DNA of 64,000 nucleotides from Serripes groenlandicus. Its lineage: Eukaryota; Mollusca; Bivalvia; Cardiida; Cardiidae. Below the pieces are notes generated by a model. That model saw only the letters and a list, made by a program, of their open reading frames with translations, had not been told where the DNA came from and ran no database searches. Below, piece after piece: positions 52,851 to 62,856 of this stretch (position 1 is its first letter; each line of letters starts with the position of its first letter). The stretch spans positions 25,663,800 through 25,727,799 of the forward strand of contig JASEVX010000012.1 of NCBI GenBank assembly GCA_031761405.1, read 5' to 3'. Both the position numbers and the translations under genes were made by a program.

Positions 52851-54019
52851 AAATTTAAAGGACAATAATCATTCTGATCAATACAACTCGATGCTTTCTT
52901 ATTTCAAGAAAATCTGCATTATAATCGAAATTTGTGCTAATTATCTCTTAGGGGCCTTGTTTAAAATTTTTAGATTTTAAATTATTTGAATATATAATAT
53001 ATACTAAATTGTAGAGAGTCCCTTACGAACATTTCTACAAAATGATCTTGAAATTAGACAAGCGCATTGAATGTTGTGTCATGATCCTCATTTTCTGATG
53101 CTGCAAACTGCTTTTTTCGAGATAAATCCAACCGACTTAAATTGAACAATTTTTGTTTATAAATTATAGTCATGTAAAGGACATTTGGATCAGACAAACA
53201 ATTATCAGAGAAGAAGAATTTAAAAAGTAAATGTGTTGTCATGTTACCCCTTTTCTGATGCTGTCTGGAAGCCATGTTAATATGCTTTGATTTTTTTTTG
53301 TAGAGGGTTACCTTAGGAACAATTTTTCTAAATTGTCTAGAAACCAGATAAGCAGATACAGGAGAAATATTTTGGCATAAATTTCACACCTTTCTGATGT
53401 CTCAGCAACCAAAGTTCTACATAGAATTTAAATCTATGAACTGATTTGAAAGAGAACCACAAAAGGAACATTCATTTAAAGTTTGGGTGAGATTGGCCCA
53501 GTGGTATAGGAGGAATTGTTGCTTGAAAGTAAAGGTTAACAACGCACATGAAGCGATTCCAATAGTCTTGAGCTTGGGTGTTCTAAACGAGTACATCTTC
53601 ATTTAATGAGCCATATGCATTGTAAAAGTTTAGTCTAGATTACAGGATTAACAAAATGCAGTGCCTCCAGGAAAACCAACCGTAAGGCATAAAATTTGTG
53701 ATAAGTTCCTGTCCAGCTGCACTGTCAGTCGCACATTCTAATGTTGATCAATGCAGTCTGCCAAATATTCAACGGTTTTAACTTCTGTCAAACATTCTGC
53801 ATACATTTATATCAGATAGCATTAATCTACTTATGCATGCATAACTTTGTATTGTCCAAAATATGTAAAGGTTGATTTTCTGAGAGCACGGTTCATTTAT
53901 AGGTTCTTTCTGGAGTGTCTTTTATCATACCTTTAACATGTTCACCTGATTTTATATATTTAGAAAGATCTAGTTTGAAGACATAAATTTGAAGATCCAC
54001 CACATTTCAAAATTGTCTG
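52851..54019. other. Intron, no clear feature
   Basis: A phrase with ATTTTTCTAAATTGTCTAGA and TTTCTGATG repeats loosely at about 53090, 53250 and 53390, perhaps old Helentron units following the 52655 end. No coding. Confidence 0.4.
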
Positions 54020-54235
54020 TTAACACTTTTCCACATACAACAAAACTGCAGCAGACAACTGTCAAAACAAACTGACAAAAATATTGAAAATAAACGAAGG
54101 TATAATTATTGAACAGAGCTGAAAATATTGTGCCCAAAGGATAAATTGCCAAATAATGCCTCCATTTGTCACAATATTTTAAAACTCCTCTGCTGCAGAA
54201 GCATCAAAAAGAGTTTGTATGTGGGAAAGGGTTAA
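54020..54235 (+). mobile_element. TTAA fold-back MITE
   Basis: TTAACACTTTTCCACATAC to GTGGGAAAGGGTTAA, followed 30 bp on by another lone CAGGGAAAGGGTTAA end. Confidence 0.78.
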
Positions 54236-54394
54236 CCTTGGATAAACTAAACTCAGGGAAAGGGTTAAATGCCAAAATGTATACAGCGAAAAATTCTCAA
54301 GAGCCCATTCAAGTAATACATCAGAGGATACATGGAAAAGGACTTTTCAGGCCAAGTAAAACGATAAAAAAAACCTACAAGCTAATTCCTTGAA

Positions 54395-54690
54395 GCCAGG
54401 CCCCAGTAGCTCTCTCAGTAGCGATGCAGGATGTTAATCCAGGTGTTGAGAGTTCGAACCCCAGCTCGGCTAACATTCTTTCCGACGTTTGATAAAAGTC
54501 AATGCGACAAGCGTCATTCGTCTTCCACCGATGGGCTAACAGTCTATGTGGAAAAGCAGCCAGTTGCTTGGAAAGACTGTTGTGTGAAGTACAGGTGTGA
54601 GAACAGGAAACACATGGTTAGATGAACTAGCCAACATGATATGACTGAACAATTGTTAAAAACGGCATGAAACCCCAATCATTCAATAAT
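54395..54690 (+). mobile_element. Type A SINE, plus orientation
   Basis: Head CCCAGTAGCTCTCTCAGTAG and GAGAGTTCGAACCCCAGC, body GTCTATGTGGAAAAGCAGCC, tail ACGGCATGAAACCCCAATCA. One of the two recognised SINEs on the plus strand. Confidence 0.85.
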
Positions 54691-54714
54691 TCTTTGAATT
54701 GAGATTAATTACTC

Positions 54715-55010
54715 CCTAAAATATTCTGTAAATGAAGTTTTATTATTGAAAAAGATTTAAAATATTGTGGTAAAAGGAGAGATGGCTAATGATGAGCAAA
54801 AATAGAGAATTTATCATTTTCAAAACTCGCCAATTATCACCCCTTTCAGCATACAACAAATCTGTAGCAGAAGCCTGAAGGTCTAGTCAAAAACATGTAA
54901 AAATATCTTGAAATGAAAGGGGAATTATTGGTTTTAGTTGAAAACCTTTTCAGCAATGTTTTTAAAGATTATTTTGCTGCATATGCATCAAACAATAGGG
55001 AAAGGGTTTT
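54715..55010 (+). repeat. Decayed MITE pieces
   Basis: TATTGTGGTAAAAGGAGAGA, then CATACAACAAATCTGTAGCAG, then TAGGGAAAGGG mark at least two broken copies. Confidence 0.45.
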
Positions 55011-55480
55011 TAAATAGATCAGAAATTAGATTTGGTTCAAATGCAGCCCACTTAAAGGGAAATAACTGCAGGCTTGTGTTTTACTTCTCATAAAAAAGAT
55101 TGAAGAGTTATCTTTCTTTGTAATATTATGATTTTTGGCAAGTTGGAAAAAGTAGATTTTTGGGGGGATTCTTTAGAAAACTGTCGAAAGTACATGGAAT
55201 TTCGATATATAACAGAGAGAATAAATCTAAAATTTTCTTGTTCCTCCTACCATGTCAACACTGTTCTATCATCTTATGCAACTGACTACCATGTAGAATA
55301 TTTGTGAAAACATTGTCAATGTGGGGAGGTATTGTTATGCAAATTTTCCTTTCACTATAATTATGTTACTTCCCAGCATTTAAATTCATCTTCAAAATTT
55401 CTAGACGCTACATTTTTCATTCAGCTAGTTTCAAGGCGGTCACCTAGAAAATAGCATATTAGGCAAACAGTTCAAATTAA
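55011..55480. other. Intron, no feature recognised
   Basis: No repeat or coding signal recognised. Confidence 0.4.
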
Positions 55481-55851
55481 CTGTTTAAACCCTATCCAAA
55501 AGGCAACAAAACGGCAGCAATTAGCTTTGAATTAATTTTCAAAAATAGGGAAAATCTATAAAATTGAAAGTTTTGACGTAAAAAAGCTTGTTGCTGTTCC
55601 CTAACCTATTCTTACTATGTACCTTTTTATATTTGATGTACCAAATATCATTTATCTGACATATTGTATAGTTATATATTTATTTAATTTTGTCTAAGGA
55701 ATATTCTTCCACTTTGTAAATAGCCAGACAAATTTTGTCGATATTTGCCAATAAAAGATTGAATTGAAGTGAATTGAATTATTGAAAAGAGTTGAAAACA
55801 TTGTGGGAAAAGGAGATATGAGCATTGTCACCTTTTGCCACAATGTTTTTA
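55481..55851 (+). mobile_element. MITE split by a possible LINE 3' end
   Basis: TTTAAACCCTATCCAAAAG begins an old copy. A 55600-55777 stretch ending AATAAAAGATTGAATTGAAG with a GAATT run looks like a retrotransposon tail. Then ATTGAAAAGAGTTGAAAACA resumes the MITE to its hairpin. Confidence 0.5.
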
Positions 55852-55985
55852 AACAAGAAACCGCTGAAGACGGTAAGGCCGGATTGTCGGCAATTTGACC
55901 TAGAAAATCAAGAAACCAAGGTCAAGGTAGCCATAGAAATCAATAGAACTTGTTACTGGTTACCTTCAGGCAAAGTTTCAAGTTT
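55852..55985 (-). repeat. Helentron-like fragment
   Basis: AACAAGAAACCGCTGAAGAC and CCAAGGTCAAGGTAGCC; it cuts the preceding MITE. Confidence 0.5.
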
Positions 55986-56002
55986 TTAACCCTTTCCAGT
56001 TA
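55986..56002. repeat. MITE end beside an exon donor
   Basis: TTAACCCTTTCCAG only, 17 bp from the donor of the large neurabin exon. Confidence 0.5.
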
Positions 56003-56018
56003 TGAATATAATACTTAC

Positions 56019-57946
56019 GATTTACGTGTAAGCATTTCCTCGTGAACATCGCCGCTCTCCTCTGGTTCTTCCAGCATCAAGAACTGGGCTTTACCCCGCA
56101 TCTGTACGGGCGGCAGTTCAGACTCCACCGTGGAGACCGAGGGAATCTCAGACGAGACAGTTGAATCTCTTAACTGGATAATCTCTTCCACAACCTCCGC
56201 AGTGATCTCGTCGTCATTCGACTCATCCTGGCTATCAACACCAGAGTGCATCATGGGATATGTGTCATGAGATCGTGGTGAGGAATGCTGCTCCCTTTGG
56301 GTAGGTGGGGGTGGGGGTGGTTTTGATGGGGGTTTGTTAGGGGGATGAGGGGCCGACCTGCGGGGTATTGGTACGGGTCTACTCTCTAAACCTGATGACG
56401 AGGTATTGGAATGTAATGAAGGTTCCATGACTGGAGTTTCTTGTTCTGAATCACTAACACGGTTTGATGCATTAGAACCTATCCTAACTACCATTTCGTC
56501 ATTTTCATTAGAGTCTGGTTTTACACGATTTGAATCATTTGATCGAGGGCTCGTTTCTGGACTTTGTGACACTTTTTCCACATTTCTTACTGGCCTACGA
56601 GATATAACAGAACTCTGGGATATACCTGCGAGAGCGTCCAGACTTTTATTCCCACTACCACTTTCGACTGCTTTAGGAATATTTTCGGTCGACACTTTTC
56701 TATATCCACTTACACTGATATCTGATATGCTACCTAATTTTGTGACATCACCAACTTTTTCGTCGAGGTAATCCGACGTTCTAGAATAGCGCTGGTTCCG
56801 ATAACGCGCCCAGCTGCGCAGCTGTGTACCATGTTCCTCTGGTTGAACAAAAGAATCAGACTTGCTCATAACCTGTTCAGAAACGTCCGGATTGTCTTTA
56901 GTGTCACCATGGCTACCAACATCAGACACTGACATTCCTTTATCAGAAGAAGAGCTTCCTTTACGACTTCTGTCTTCGTCCGAGGAAAAACTTCCACTTT
57001 TAAGATATGTATCTGCTCGGTCTACTGTCGCCTGCACCTTTTCATGAATCAATCTTGAACTAGCGGCTGAACTTCTTTCATTCTTTTGACGCGAAGGAGC
57101 CACGTTTCCACCTTGGTCGGGATGCTTGTCATTATCCTGACTATCTGAACTATCGGAACGAAAGTATTTTGTGTCTCCTGACCTTGGCCTTGCATTTTCA
57201 CCTGATGATGACCTTGACCTTGTGTTATCACCCAGCGATGGCCTTGACCTTAAATTGAGCACTTCAGTTGAACTAGAGCGACCTTGACTGAAATTTGCAT
57301 TGTCACTAGGAAAATATGGTTTTTTGGAATGATATGCTGAAGTTATTGATAAGTCCTCGTTTAACGAACCATTCGAAGTACTGAATACGGTACTGTCAAG
57401 CACTTCACTTGAATCGTCTGGTTCCCCCTCGTGCGCTGAAGACGTAGAAGCACTAGATTTATTTCTGGAATCATGGTAGTTCTCTGAATCACTAATATCT
57501 GCCAGAATGTTGTTCTGTTTCCGTTTCCATAACAATCCACCCGGTGTACGATTAACCGAGGAAGTAACTGCTTTAGGAATACTTGGTTCGGAAAATGCAG
57601 GTCTTATGTCTGGTTTCCGAGTTGGAACTGGAGGTCGATTGTCTCGATTGTCAACCCTTGACCTTCTTTCCCCCGATCTACCAGATGGTTCATCGTCAAG
57701 GTCACCAGCGTGATAACTTTTTGGAATATCAATCGCAGAGCGACTCATTTCATCTCTATGCTTATCGGCTGTCGGTGGGAAGGCCTTTCTCTCCGGAGAG
57801 GATATTGGGGAGGTCGGCCCCTGCGTTGGTGAAAGTTTATGCAGCGCAGGTTTGTTGCGGTCCTGCTTGCTTTCCTCTTCTAGGCGTGCAAATAACGCTC
57901 TGGTGTAGTTGAAACGTTGAACATGGTTGGATGGATTTGTGGTGCT
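56019..57946 (-). CDS. PPP1R9A: Neurabin/spinophilin large disordered exon (642 codons + 2 nt)
   Basis: The acceptor is TTTCAG|AGC and the donor TC|GTAAGTAT, leaving two bases of a Ser codon. The exon stays open about 66 codons upstream of the internal Met that a simple ORF call would pick, so that Met is not the start. Near the 5' end RFNYTRALFARLEEE resembles the conserved RF...R.LFE segment of neurabin N-termini. The remainder is Ser/Asp/Arg-rich and probably disordered. It includes a short repeat (RSRPSLGDNT, RSRSSSGENA, RPRSGDTK) and a proline run (KPPSKPPPPPP) that could bind SH3, EVH1 or profilin partners. The end is acidic (EEPEESGDVHEE). By family, this region lies between the actin-binding part and the PP1-docking motif. 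Its family identity comes mainly from its linkage to the later exons. Confidence 0.92.
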
Positions 57947-57981
57947 CTGAAATTTGACAATATGCGATTAAAATAGTGAAT

Positions 57982-58223
57982 TTAACACTTATCTGCATAA
58001 ATATAGATGCATTTTTAAGCATCTGCAGTAGATGACTTTTGAAGACATTGTGACAAAAAGGTGAAATTGCTCAAGATGAGCAATTTTCGCTTCTACCACA
58101 TTGTTTTCAATTCTATTCAATATTTATCCCTATGTTTATAAAAAAAAATCCAAATTAAAGTTGTTTCCTTCAGATGTTTTAAAGCAAACAAATTTGAAAA
58201 TGTAATGTGAGGTAAATGATTAA
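57982..58223 (-). mobile_element. TTAA MITE in the short intron between the two 5' coding exons
   Basis: TTAACACTTATCTGCATAAA to GTGAGGTAAATGATTAA; diverged. It starts 36 bp upstream of the large exon's acceptor. Confidence 0.7.
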
Positions 58224-58241
58224 CGCTGATAAAAACGTTGA

Positions 58242-58485
58242 GCCTTTCCAACATACAACAAATCAGCAGCAGACAACTTTGAAATCATCTGGTGCAAAAT
58301 TTCTTTATATACAGGTTTAGATGTAGAATAGAGCTGAAAACATTGTGACAAAAGGAGAAATTGTTTATTATGAGAAAGCATGTGAATGTGGCAAAGTTCT
58401 AGATAAGGCATGTATTTTATTTTCTCTGAACCTTTCAATGTGGTACTCAAAAGAGTTGTCTTGTGGAGTACCCCAATACTTTTTT
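58242..58485 (+). repeat. MITE left part with a fold-back fragment
   Basis: GCCTTTCCAACATACAACAA through GAGAAATTGTTTATTATGAG, then TCTAGATAAGGCATG and GTGGTACTCAAAAGAGTTGT from the AGATAAGGGG family. Confidence 0.55.
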
Positions 58486-58692
58486 TTAACCCTTTCCCTC
58501 ATACCACAATTCTGCAGCAGACGACTTTAAACATATTTTGTCAAAAAATAGAAAATCTCTATAATTGAATGGATAACCTATGACTAAAAGTGGAAAATAT
58601 TGTGGCAAAAGGAGAAATTGCTCGTTTTGAGCAATTTCTTCTTTTGTCACTTTGTTTTCAAAAAGCCGTCTGCTACAGAGGCGTCAGAAAAT
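58486..58692 (+). mobile_element. TTAA MITE, right end cut off
   Basis: Near-consensus up to GAGGCGTCAGAAAA, where the next element begins. Confidence 0.82.
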
Positions 58693-58696
58693 ACCC

Positions 58697-58968
58697 GGAG
58701 CACGTGTGTCACCTGCCGGGGCCTTGTCAGAAAATCTTAACTTTTGACAGAAAAGGGACAATAACTCTCGGTATAAAAAATATTTGGATCATCCCCCTTT
58801 TGTGAACCAATCACACACATTGATAAGTTTCAATGTAATCCTTTGATTAGAAAAAAAGTTATTTGAAAACGTGACGAAAAAGTGTGACGACAGACAGACA
58901 GACGCCGGACAAAAAAAAAAAGTAATCCCTAAGTGCCTACCATGCTACGCAGGTGACACAAAAAGAAA
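58697..58968 (-). mobile_element. Helentron-like element next to the first coding exon
   Basis: GTGTCACCTGCCGGGGCC at the left is matched by GCAGGTGACAC at the right; a GACA run and an A run lie between. It ends about 20 bp from the exon's donor. The AACWAGA signature is missing. Confidence 0.6.
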
Positions 58969-58987
58969 AGAAAAATATTATACAGAC

Positions 58988-59395
58988 CCCTGTAACCGAG
59001 ACAGACGATGGTGTGTCTTTACTGTGATTGGACGATATCCCACTGGTACTGTTATAGTTTCGCATTTGTGACGATGACTGCAGCGTCTTTCCTTGAAGCG
59101 CCGGTGGCGGACTACGTAATCTCGACATCGACGTACTGCTCGATTTGATTGGTTTGAATTTTGAATCGTCTGTCCCGTTGGTTTGAAACATCTCTTTAAT
59201 CTGGCTGACCTTGGAGCCAACTTTATTGGCCCGTGTTAGAGTATCTGCCTTGTAGACGGGCGGAAATTCGGGAATGAGCTCGTCAGGTGGAGGTGGGGGA
59301 GGGGAACTAGGCGCAGCATCCAGTTCATCGGCAAGGCTTGCACTTCGCCTACGTGATGCCCGTATTACATCAATATGTTTATTTTTAACCGACAT
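58988..59395 (-). CDS. PPP1R9A: Neurabin/spinophilin first coding exon (residues 1-136)
   Basis: This exon opens the minus-strand neurabin/spinophilin gene. The ATG at 59395-59393 has an in-frame TAA 18 nt upstream, which fixes the start. Visible parts are a basic start (SRRRSAS), a six-proline run near residue 32, and GSKVSQIKEMF near residue 60, which resembles the conserved GSNVNRIKNLF block of vertebrate neurabin's actin-binding N-terminus. The family bundles F-actin and targets PP1 to actin-rich sites. The donor is not strong: I place it after GGG at 58988 (GTCTGT), because the next exon must begin in phase 0; TCG|GTTACA about 9 nt earlier is the alternative. Reading on past the donor gives a hydrophobic tail that is intronic. 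One ancestral gene is usual in invertebrates, so A versus B paralogy is not implied. Confidence 0.82.
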
Positions 59396-59698
59396 TGTTA
59401 TGCCAAATTGTTATATAATTAACCTGCAGCAATTTGCAGTGACAACCTTAGTGTGTACGTATATAGTTTTCTATGATTTTATGGTCAGAATATTTTTGTT
59501 TTTTTGCAGATTTTTTGGAAAAAAGGTTTAAAACATGTAACAGCCTCTTGAAGATAAGAGTTGTCAAACACTGCCCTTCCAAATCCACATTGAAGCGCCC
59601 TTTGGAAGGACGTCAAGTCCAAAAGTGATGGTTGTTGAAGTCAGCGCGTCACATCTTTACGAAGGTTTGTGGGGCAGTGCGGTAAAAACAATCCAAAC
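59396..59698 (-). other. Probable 5' UTR of neurabin
   Basis: Upstream of the start codon the sequence is non-repetitive and has no long frame. At 59698 the minus strand reads CTTCTTTCAG|GTTTGG, a good acceptor, so the UTR exon may begin there and be spliced from an upstream noncoding exon. No cDNA evidence is available. Confidence 0.45.
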
Positions 59699-59751
59699 CT
59701 GAAAGAAGAAGAAAGACAAACTTTTAAATCCTTTGGCACATTAAACTTATT

Positions 59752-59850
59752 ATAACCCTTTCCCTCATATAGACGCTTTCTGAAGCCTCTGCAGCAGACG
59801 GCTTATTGAAAACATAGTGACAAAAGAAGAAATTGCTCAAAACTTGATTG
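59752..59850 (-). repeat. MITE left half
   Basis: ATAACCCTTTCCCTCATATAG through AAGAAATTGCTCAAAAC; replaced by another repeat. Confidence 0.68.
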
Positions 59851-59982
59851 TGAAGAGCATAACATTATTTCAACTAACAAACTGATCTTTCCAGTTTATT
59901 TTTTAATTCGAGATTCAGACATTCTCAAGACAGAAAAGTTTGTGACATATATATGGTTATAAGTTATAACCCATAATGCAGA

Positions 59983-60162
59983 AGACTTAGATAGGAGGGT
60001 TCTTCACAATCTTTCTCTTATTACTTTACCAAATCCTATGTTAATTGTGGGTCCTCAAAAGAATTGTCTCACTGAGACATAGAATTTGAGTACCATCAAC
60101 ATAGGATTTGAATGTTAATTAGGGATTTTAGAACATGCAAAATGCCCCTTATCTAGACCTCT
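59983..60162. mobile_element. AGATAAGGGG fold-back element, copy 1
   Basis: AGACTTAGATAGGAGGG and GCCCCTTATCTAGACCTCT ends; inner arms AAATCCTATGTTAATTGTGG and ACATAGGATTTG pair around GTCTCACTGAGAC. Confidence 0.7.
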
Positions 60163-60326
60163 GATAATGTTATCCCAAACTCGTTCTTACAAACTTCCTC
60201 TTCTAATTTCTGTTTACAGGCAGACAAGTTTATGACATAACATGTAAGTATAATACATGGATATATGGCTAAAAATTAAGTCATAATGTTTTCAACTAAA
60301 CAAACTTATCCTTCCAATTGCATTTC

Positions 60327-60535
60327 TTAACCCTTTCCCAAATACAGACGCTTTCTGATGCCTGACTGCAGCAGACGTATTTTGAAAACATTGTGGGAAA
60401 AGGAGAAACTGCACAGGATGAGTCCTTTTGCCACAATTAATGCTTTCAACTTCATTCAATATCATTTAAAGAGATTTTCCACAATGTTATCAGCAATTCT
60501 GCTGCAGAATTACTGTTTATATGGGAATGGGTTAA
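60327..60535 (-). mobile_element. TTAA fold-back MITE
   Basis: TTAACCCTTTCCCAAATACAG to ATGGGAATGGGTTAA; the hairpin is unbalanced. Confidence 0.8.
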
Positions 60536-60599
60536 CTTGAGACATTTACAATGGCATGCAGACAAGTTAATGACATATCATACATGTACAGTTGATTTT

Positions 60600-60797
60600 A
60601 TTTTAATGTAATGCCATTTTTAACAGAATTTCAGTTATATCACTGCAGCCAGTACAGGTACCTAACGTGTGTTTCCTAGCTGGCTTTCTCACACCTGCAC
60701 TGAACACAACATTCTCCTCAGGCAACCGGTTACCTTCCCAATTAGACTGTTGAGCCCATTGGTTGGAGACAAATGACAAAGACTTTTGTCAATCACA
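60600..60797 (-). mobile_element. Decayed type A SINE
   Basis: CATTTTTAACAGAATTTCAG tail, ACCGGTTACCTTCCCAATTA body; the head is replaced by the next element. Confidence 0.65.
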
Positions 60798-60989
60798 GAG
60801 CTTTAGATAAGGGGCGCTTTGCATCTTCTAAAATCCTTATTTGATCATCTAACCCAATGTTGTGGGTACTCAAAAGAATCATCATGGTGAGACAATTCTT
60901 TTAAGTACCCACAACATAAGGTTTGCTTTAATAATAATAGAGAAATTGTGGGGAAAAGAGCTGAATACCCCTCCTTATCTGGACCTCTG
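60798..60989. mobile_element. AGATAAGGGG fold-back element, copy 2
   Basis: GCTTTAGATAAGGGGCGC to CTCCTTATCTGGACCTC; inner hairpin GTTGTGGGTACTCAAAAGAA against CTTTTAAGTACCCACAAC. Confidence 0.75.
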
Positions 60990-61094
60990 CAATTATCAAT
61001 CCCTTTCATGGCCAAATTGAGGTTTAAACTGACATGACCCCTTGATTGCTGTAAGCACAACTTGTTACCGACTGAGTTATTTTTGTCTTTTCTT

Positions 61095-61320
61095 ATGAGG
61101 GTTTTAATGCTGTTAACAACCTTATTTCAGTTATATCACGGCAACAGTTTACTTATTCATGATTCCTGGGTTAACAAACCAGTACTGGACTAGGAAATGT
61201 GCATATATAGCCTAAGAACAATCCACCATTATCGTCGCGCCACGACTGGAGATTAAACCTGGGTCGCCCAGAACCAAATCCCTGAGACTTAAAGTCAATC
61301 ACTCAGCATAAAATTTTAAT
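61095..61320 (-). mobile_element. Type B SINE, diverged
   Basis: GGGTTTTAATGCTGTTAACA tail, ACTTATTCATGATTCCTGGG body and GGAGATTAAACCTGGGTCG B box region. A short TTTAATGCGCGCTAAATGAC fragment shared with 52370 follows. Confidence 0.7.
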
Positions 61321-61674
61321 GCGCGCTAAATGACCTTAGCTGTCGATGCGCCATAAAACAATATACATTCATTCATTCATTCAATCACTCAGCAACGGAC
61401 AATCCTCCAACTGAGCTATCACAGCTTGGTGTACATACATGTACATGTACATATGGTTTAAAAGTAATATTGTAAAATTTACATACACCTGACCCGGTGA
61501 AACAAGTAAATCTTTGTAAAAACAACTTGCAAGGTTATCTTTGAGGAAGAAGAAATTTCATTTTTACCTCAGGCAGACAAGTTTATGTCATATCATGTAT
61601 ATGGTAAACAAATAATGTTTTCAACTAATAAACTTATCCTCCCGATGTCATTTTTACCTAGCCAGATGAGTTAA

Positions 61675-61913
61675 TTAACCCTTTCCCTAATATAGACGCT
61701 TTCTGATGCCTCTGCAGTATTCAGACAGCTTTTTTAAAACATAGTGACAAAAGAAGAAATTGCTCAAAACGAGCAATTTCTCCTTTTGACACAATGTTTT
61801 CCACTTTAAGTCAGGTTATCCATTCAAATATGGAGATTTTCTATTTTTTGACAAAATATGTTCAAAGTCGTCTGCTGCAGAATTGTTGTATTCACGAGGA
61901 AGGAAAGGGTTAA
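61675..61913 (-). mobile_element. TTAA fold-back MITE, full copy
   Basis: TTAACCCTTTCCCTAATATAG to GGAAGGAAAGGGTTAA with small insertions. Confidence 0.85.
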
Positions 61914-61939
61914 TGTCATGTAATATACATTTATATGAT

Positions 61940-62136
61940 TTCAAGCCTCTTTCCCTCATTCATGAGCTTTTTGACGCCTTTAAGACTGCAGCAGCAACTC
62001 TTCAGAACATTAAATGGCAATTTTTTTAAGTATAATGATACCTTCATTTATATATATAGCTAGAGATATTCCGCATTTTTGTCAAGATGATTTCAAAGTC
62101 ATCTACTGCAGATTTGTTGAAGGTGGGAAAGGGTTT
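61940..62136 (-). mobile_element. MITE with internal deletion
   Basis: GCCTCTTTCCCTCATTCATG to GGTGGGAAAGGGTTT. Confidence 0.65.
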
Positions 62137-62342
62137 AGATGTTATATTGTACACTTTACATACACCTGTCCAGCTGAAACAAGTAAATTATATGTAAAAA
62201 CTTCTTGCAAGTGTTGTGGCCTAGCTATGAGGAAGAAGAAATTTTATCTCTTTATCCCTTTGCTATAGCCCTTTTCCACATACAACAAATCTGCAGCAGA
62301 TAACTTTGAAAACATTGACGCAAAAATTGCGGAAAACATCAG

Positions 62343-62594
62343 TCGAGGGCTTGGCGTGAAACGGTTGTAACTAAAATTGCTAATTTTTTTACCAATGTTA
62401 ACTACCTCCCCATAAAGTCTTTATAAGCGTTAAATCATTTTACTTGGTATAAACAATGGAAATTTAGGTGCCTTTGCTCGATTTGAGCAATGGCACCTAA
62501 ATTTCCACTGTTTACAAAGGGGTCAAAATTGCCCCTAAACCAGGGTTTTCAAAAAAGGGTTTTTAGTTACAACCGTTTCACACCAGGCCCTCGA
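62343..62594. mobile_element. TCGAGGGC fold-back MITE, copy 3
   Basis: TCGAGGGCTTGGCGTGAAAC to GTTTCACACCAGGCCCTCGA; centre GCTCGATTTGAGC. Confidence 0.85.
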
Positions 62595-62626
62595 ATTATT
62601 CTGTTAGTGTACTGTGGTATAATTAT

Positions 62627-62856
62627 TTAACCCTTTCCCTCATATAGACGCTTTCTGACGCCTCTGCAGCAGACAGCTTTTTGAAAACATAGTGACAAAA
62701 GAAGAAATTGCTCAAAACGAGCAATTTCTCCTTTTGACACAATGTTTTCCACTTTTAGTCATAGGTTATCCATTCAATTATGGAGATTTTCTATGTTTTG
62801 ACAAAATATGTTCAAAGTCGTCTGCTGCAGAATTGTTGTATGAGCGAAAGGGTTAA
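62627..62856 (-). mobile_element. TTAA fold-back MITE, full copy
   Basis: Among the copies closest to consensus (TTAACCCTTTCCCTCATATAG to GCGAAAGGGTTAA). Confidence 0.88.

Larger units (their letters stand above)
59860..61670 (+). repeat. Loose array of a repeat with AGGCAGACAAGTTTATGACATA
   Basis: Phrases CAACTAA(C)AAACTTATCCTTCC and GCAGACAAGTTTATGACATA (each within limits shown) recur at about 59870, 60230, 60290, 60560 and 61570-61640, broken up by MITEs and SINEs. Confidence 0.55.
61475..62250 (+). repeat. Duplicated 95-bp block, two units 660 bp apart
   Basis: TTTACATACACCTGACCCGG and TTTACATACACCTGTCCAGC each continue GAAACAAGTAAAT...TTGCAAG and GAGGAAGAAGAAATTT. A MITE cluster lies between. 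Confidence 0.7.

Noticed and set aside
57049..57231. 60-codon minus-strand frame with GQGHHQVKMQGQGQ
   Set aside because: It is an out-of-frame shadow of the large neurabin exon.
58937..58987. Hydrophobic C-terminal tail on the first neurabin exon (CIIFFFSFC)
   Set aside because: It is intron read-through; the phase of the next exon requires splicing before it.
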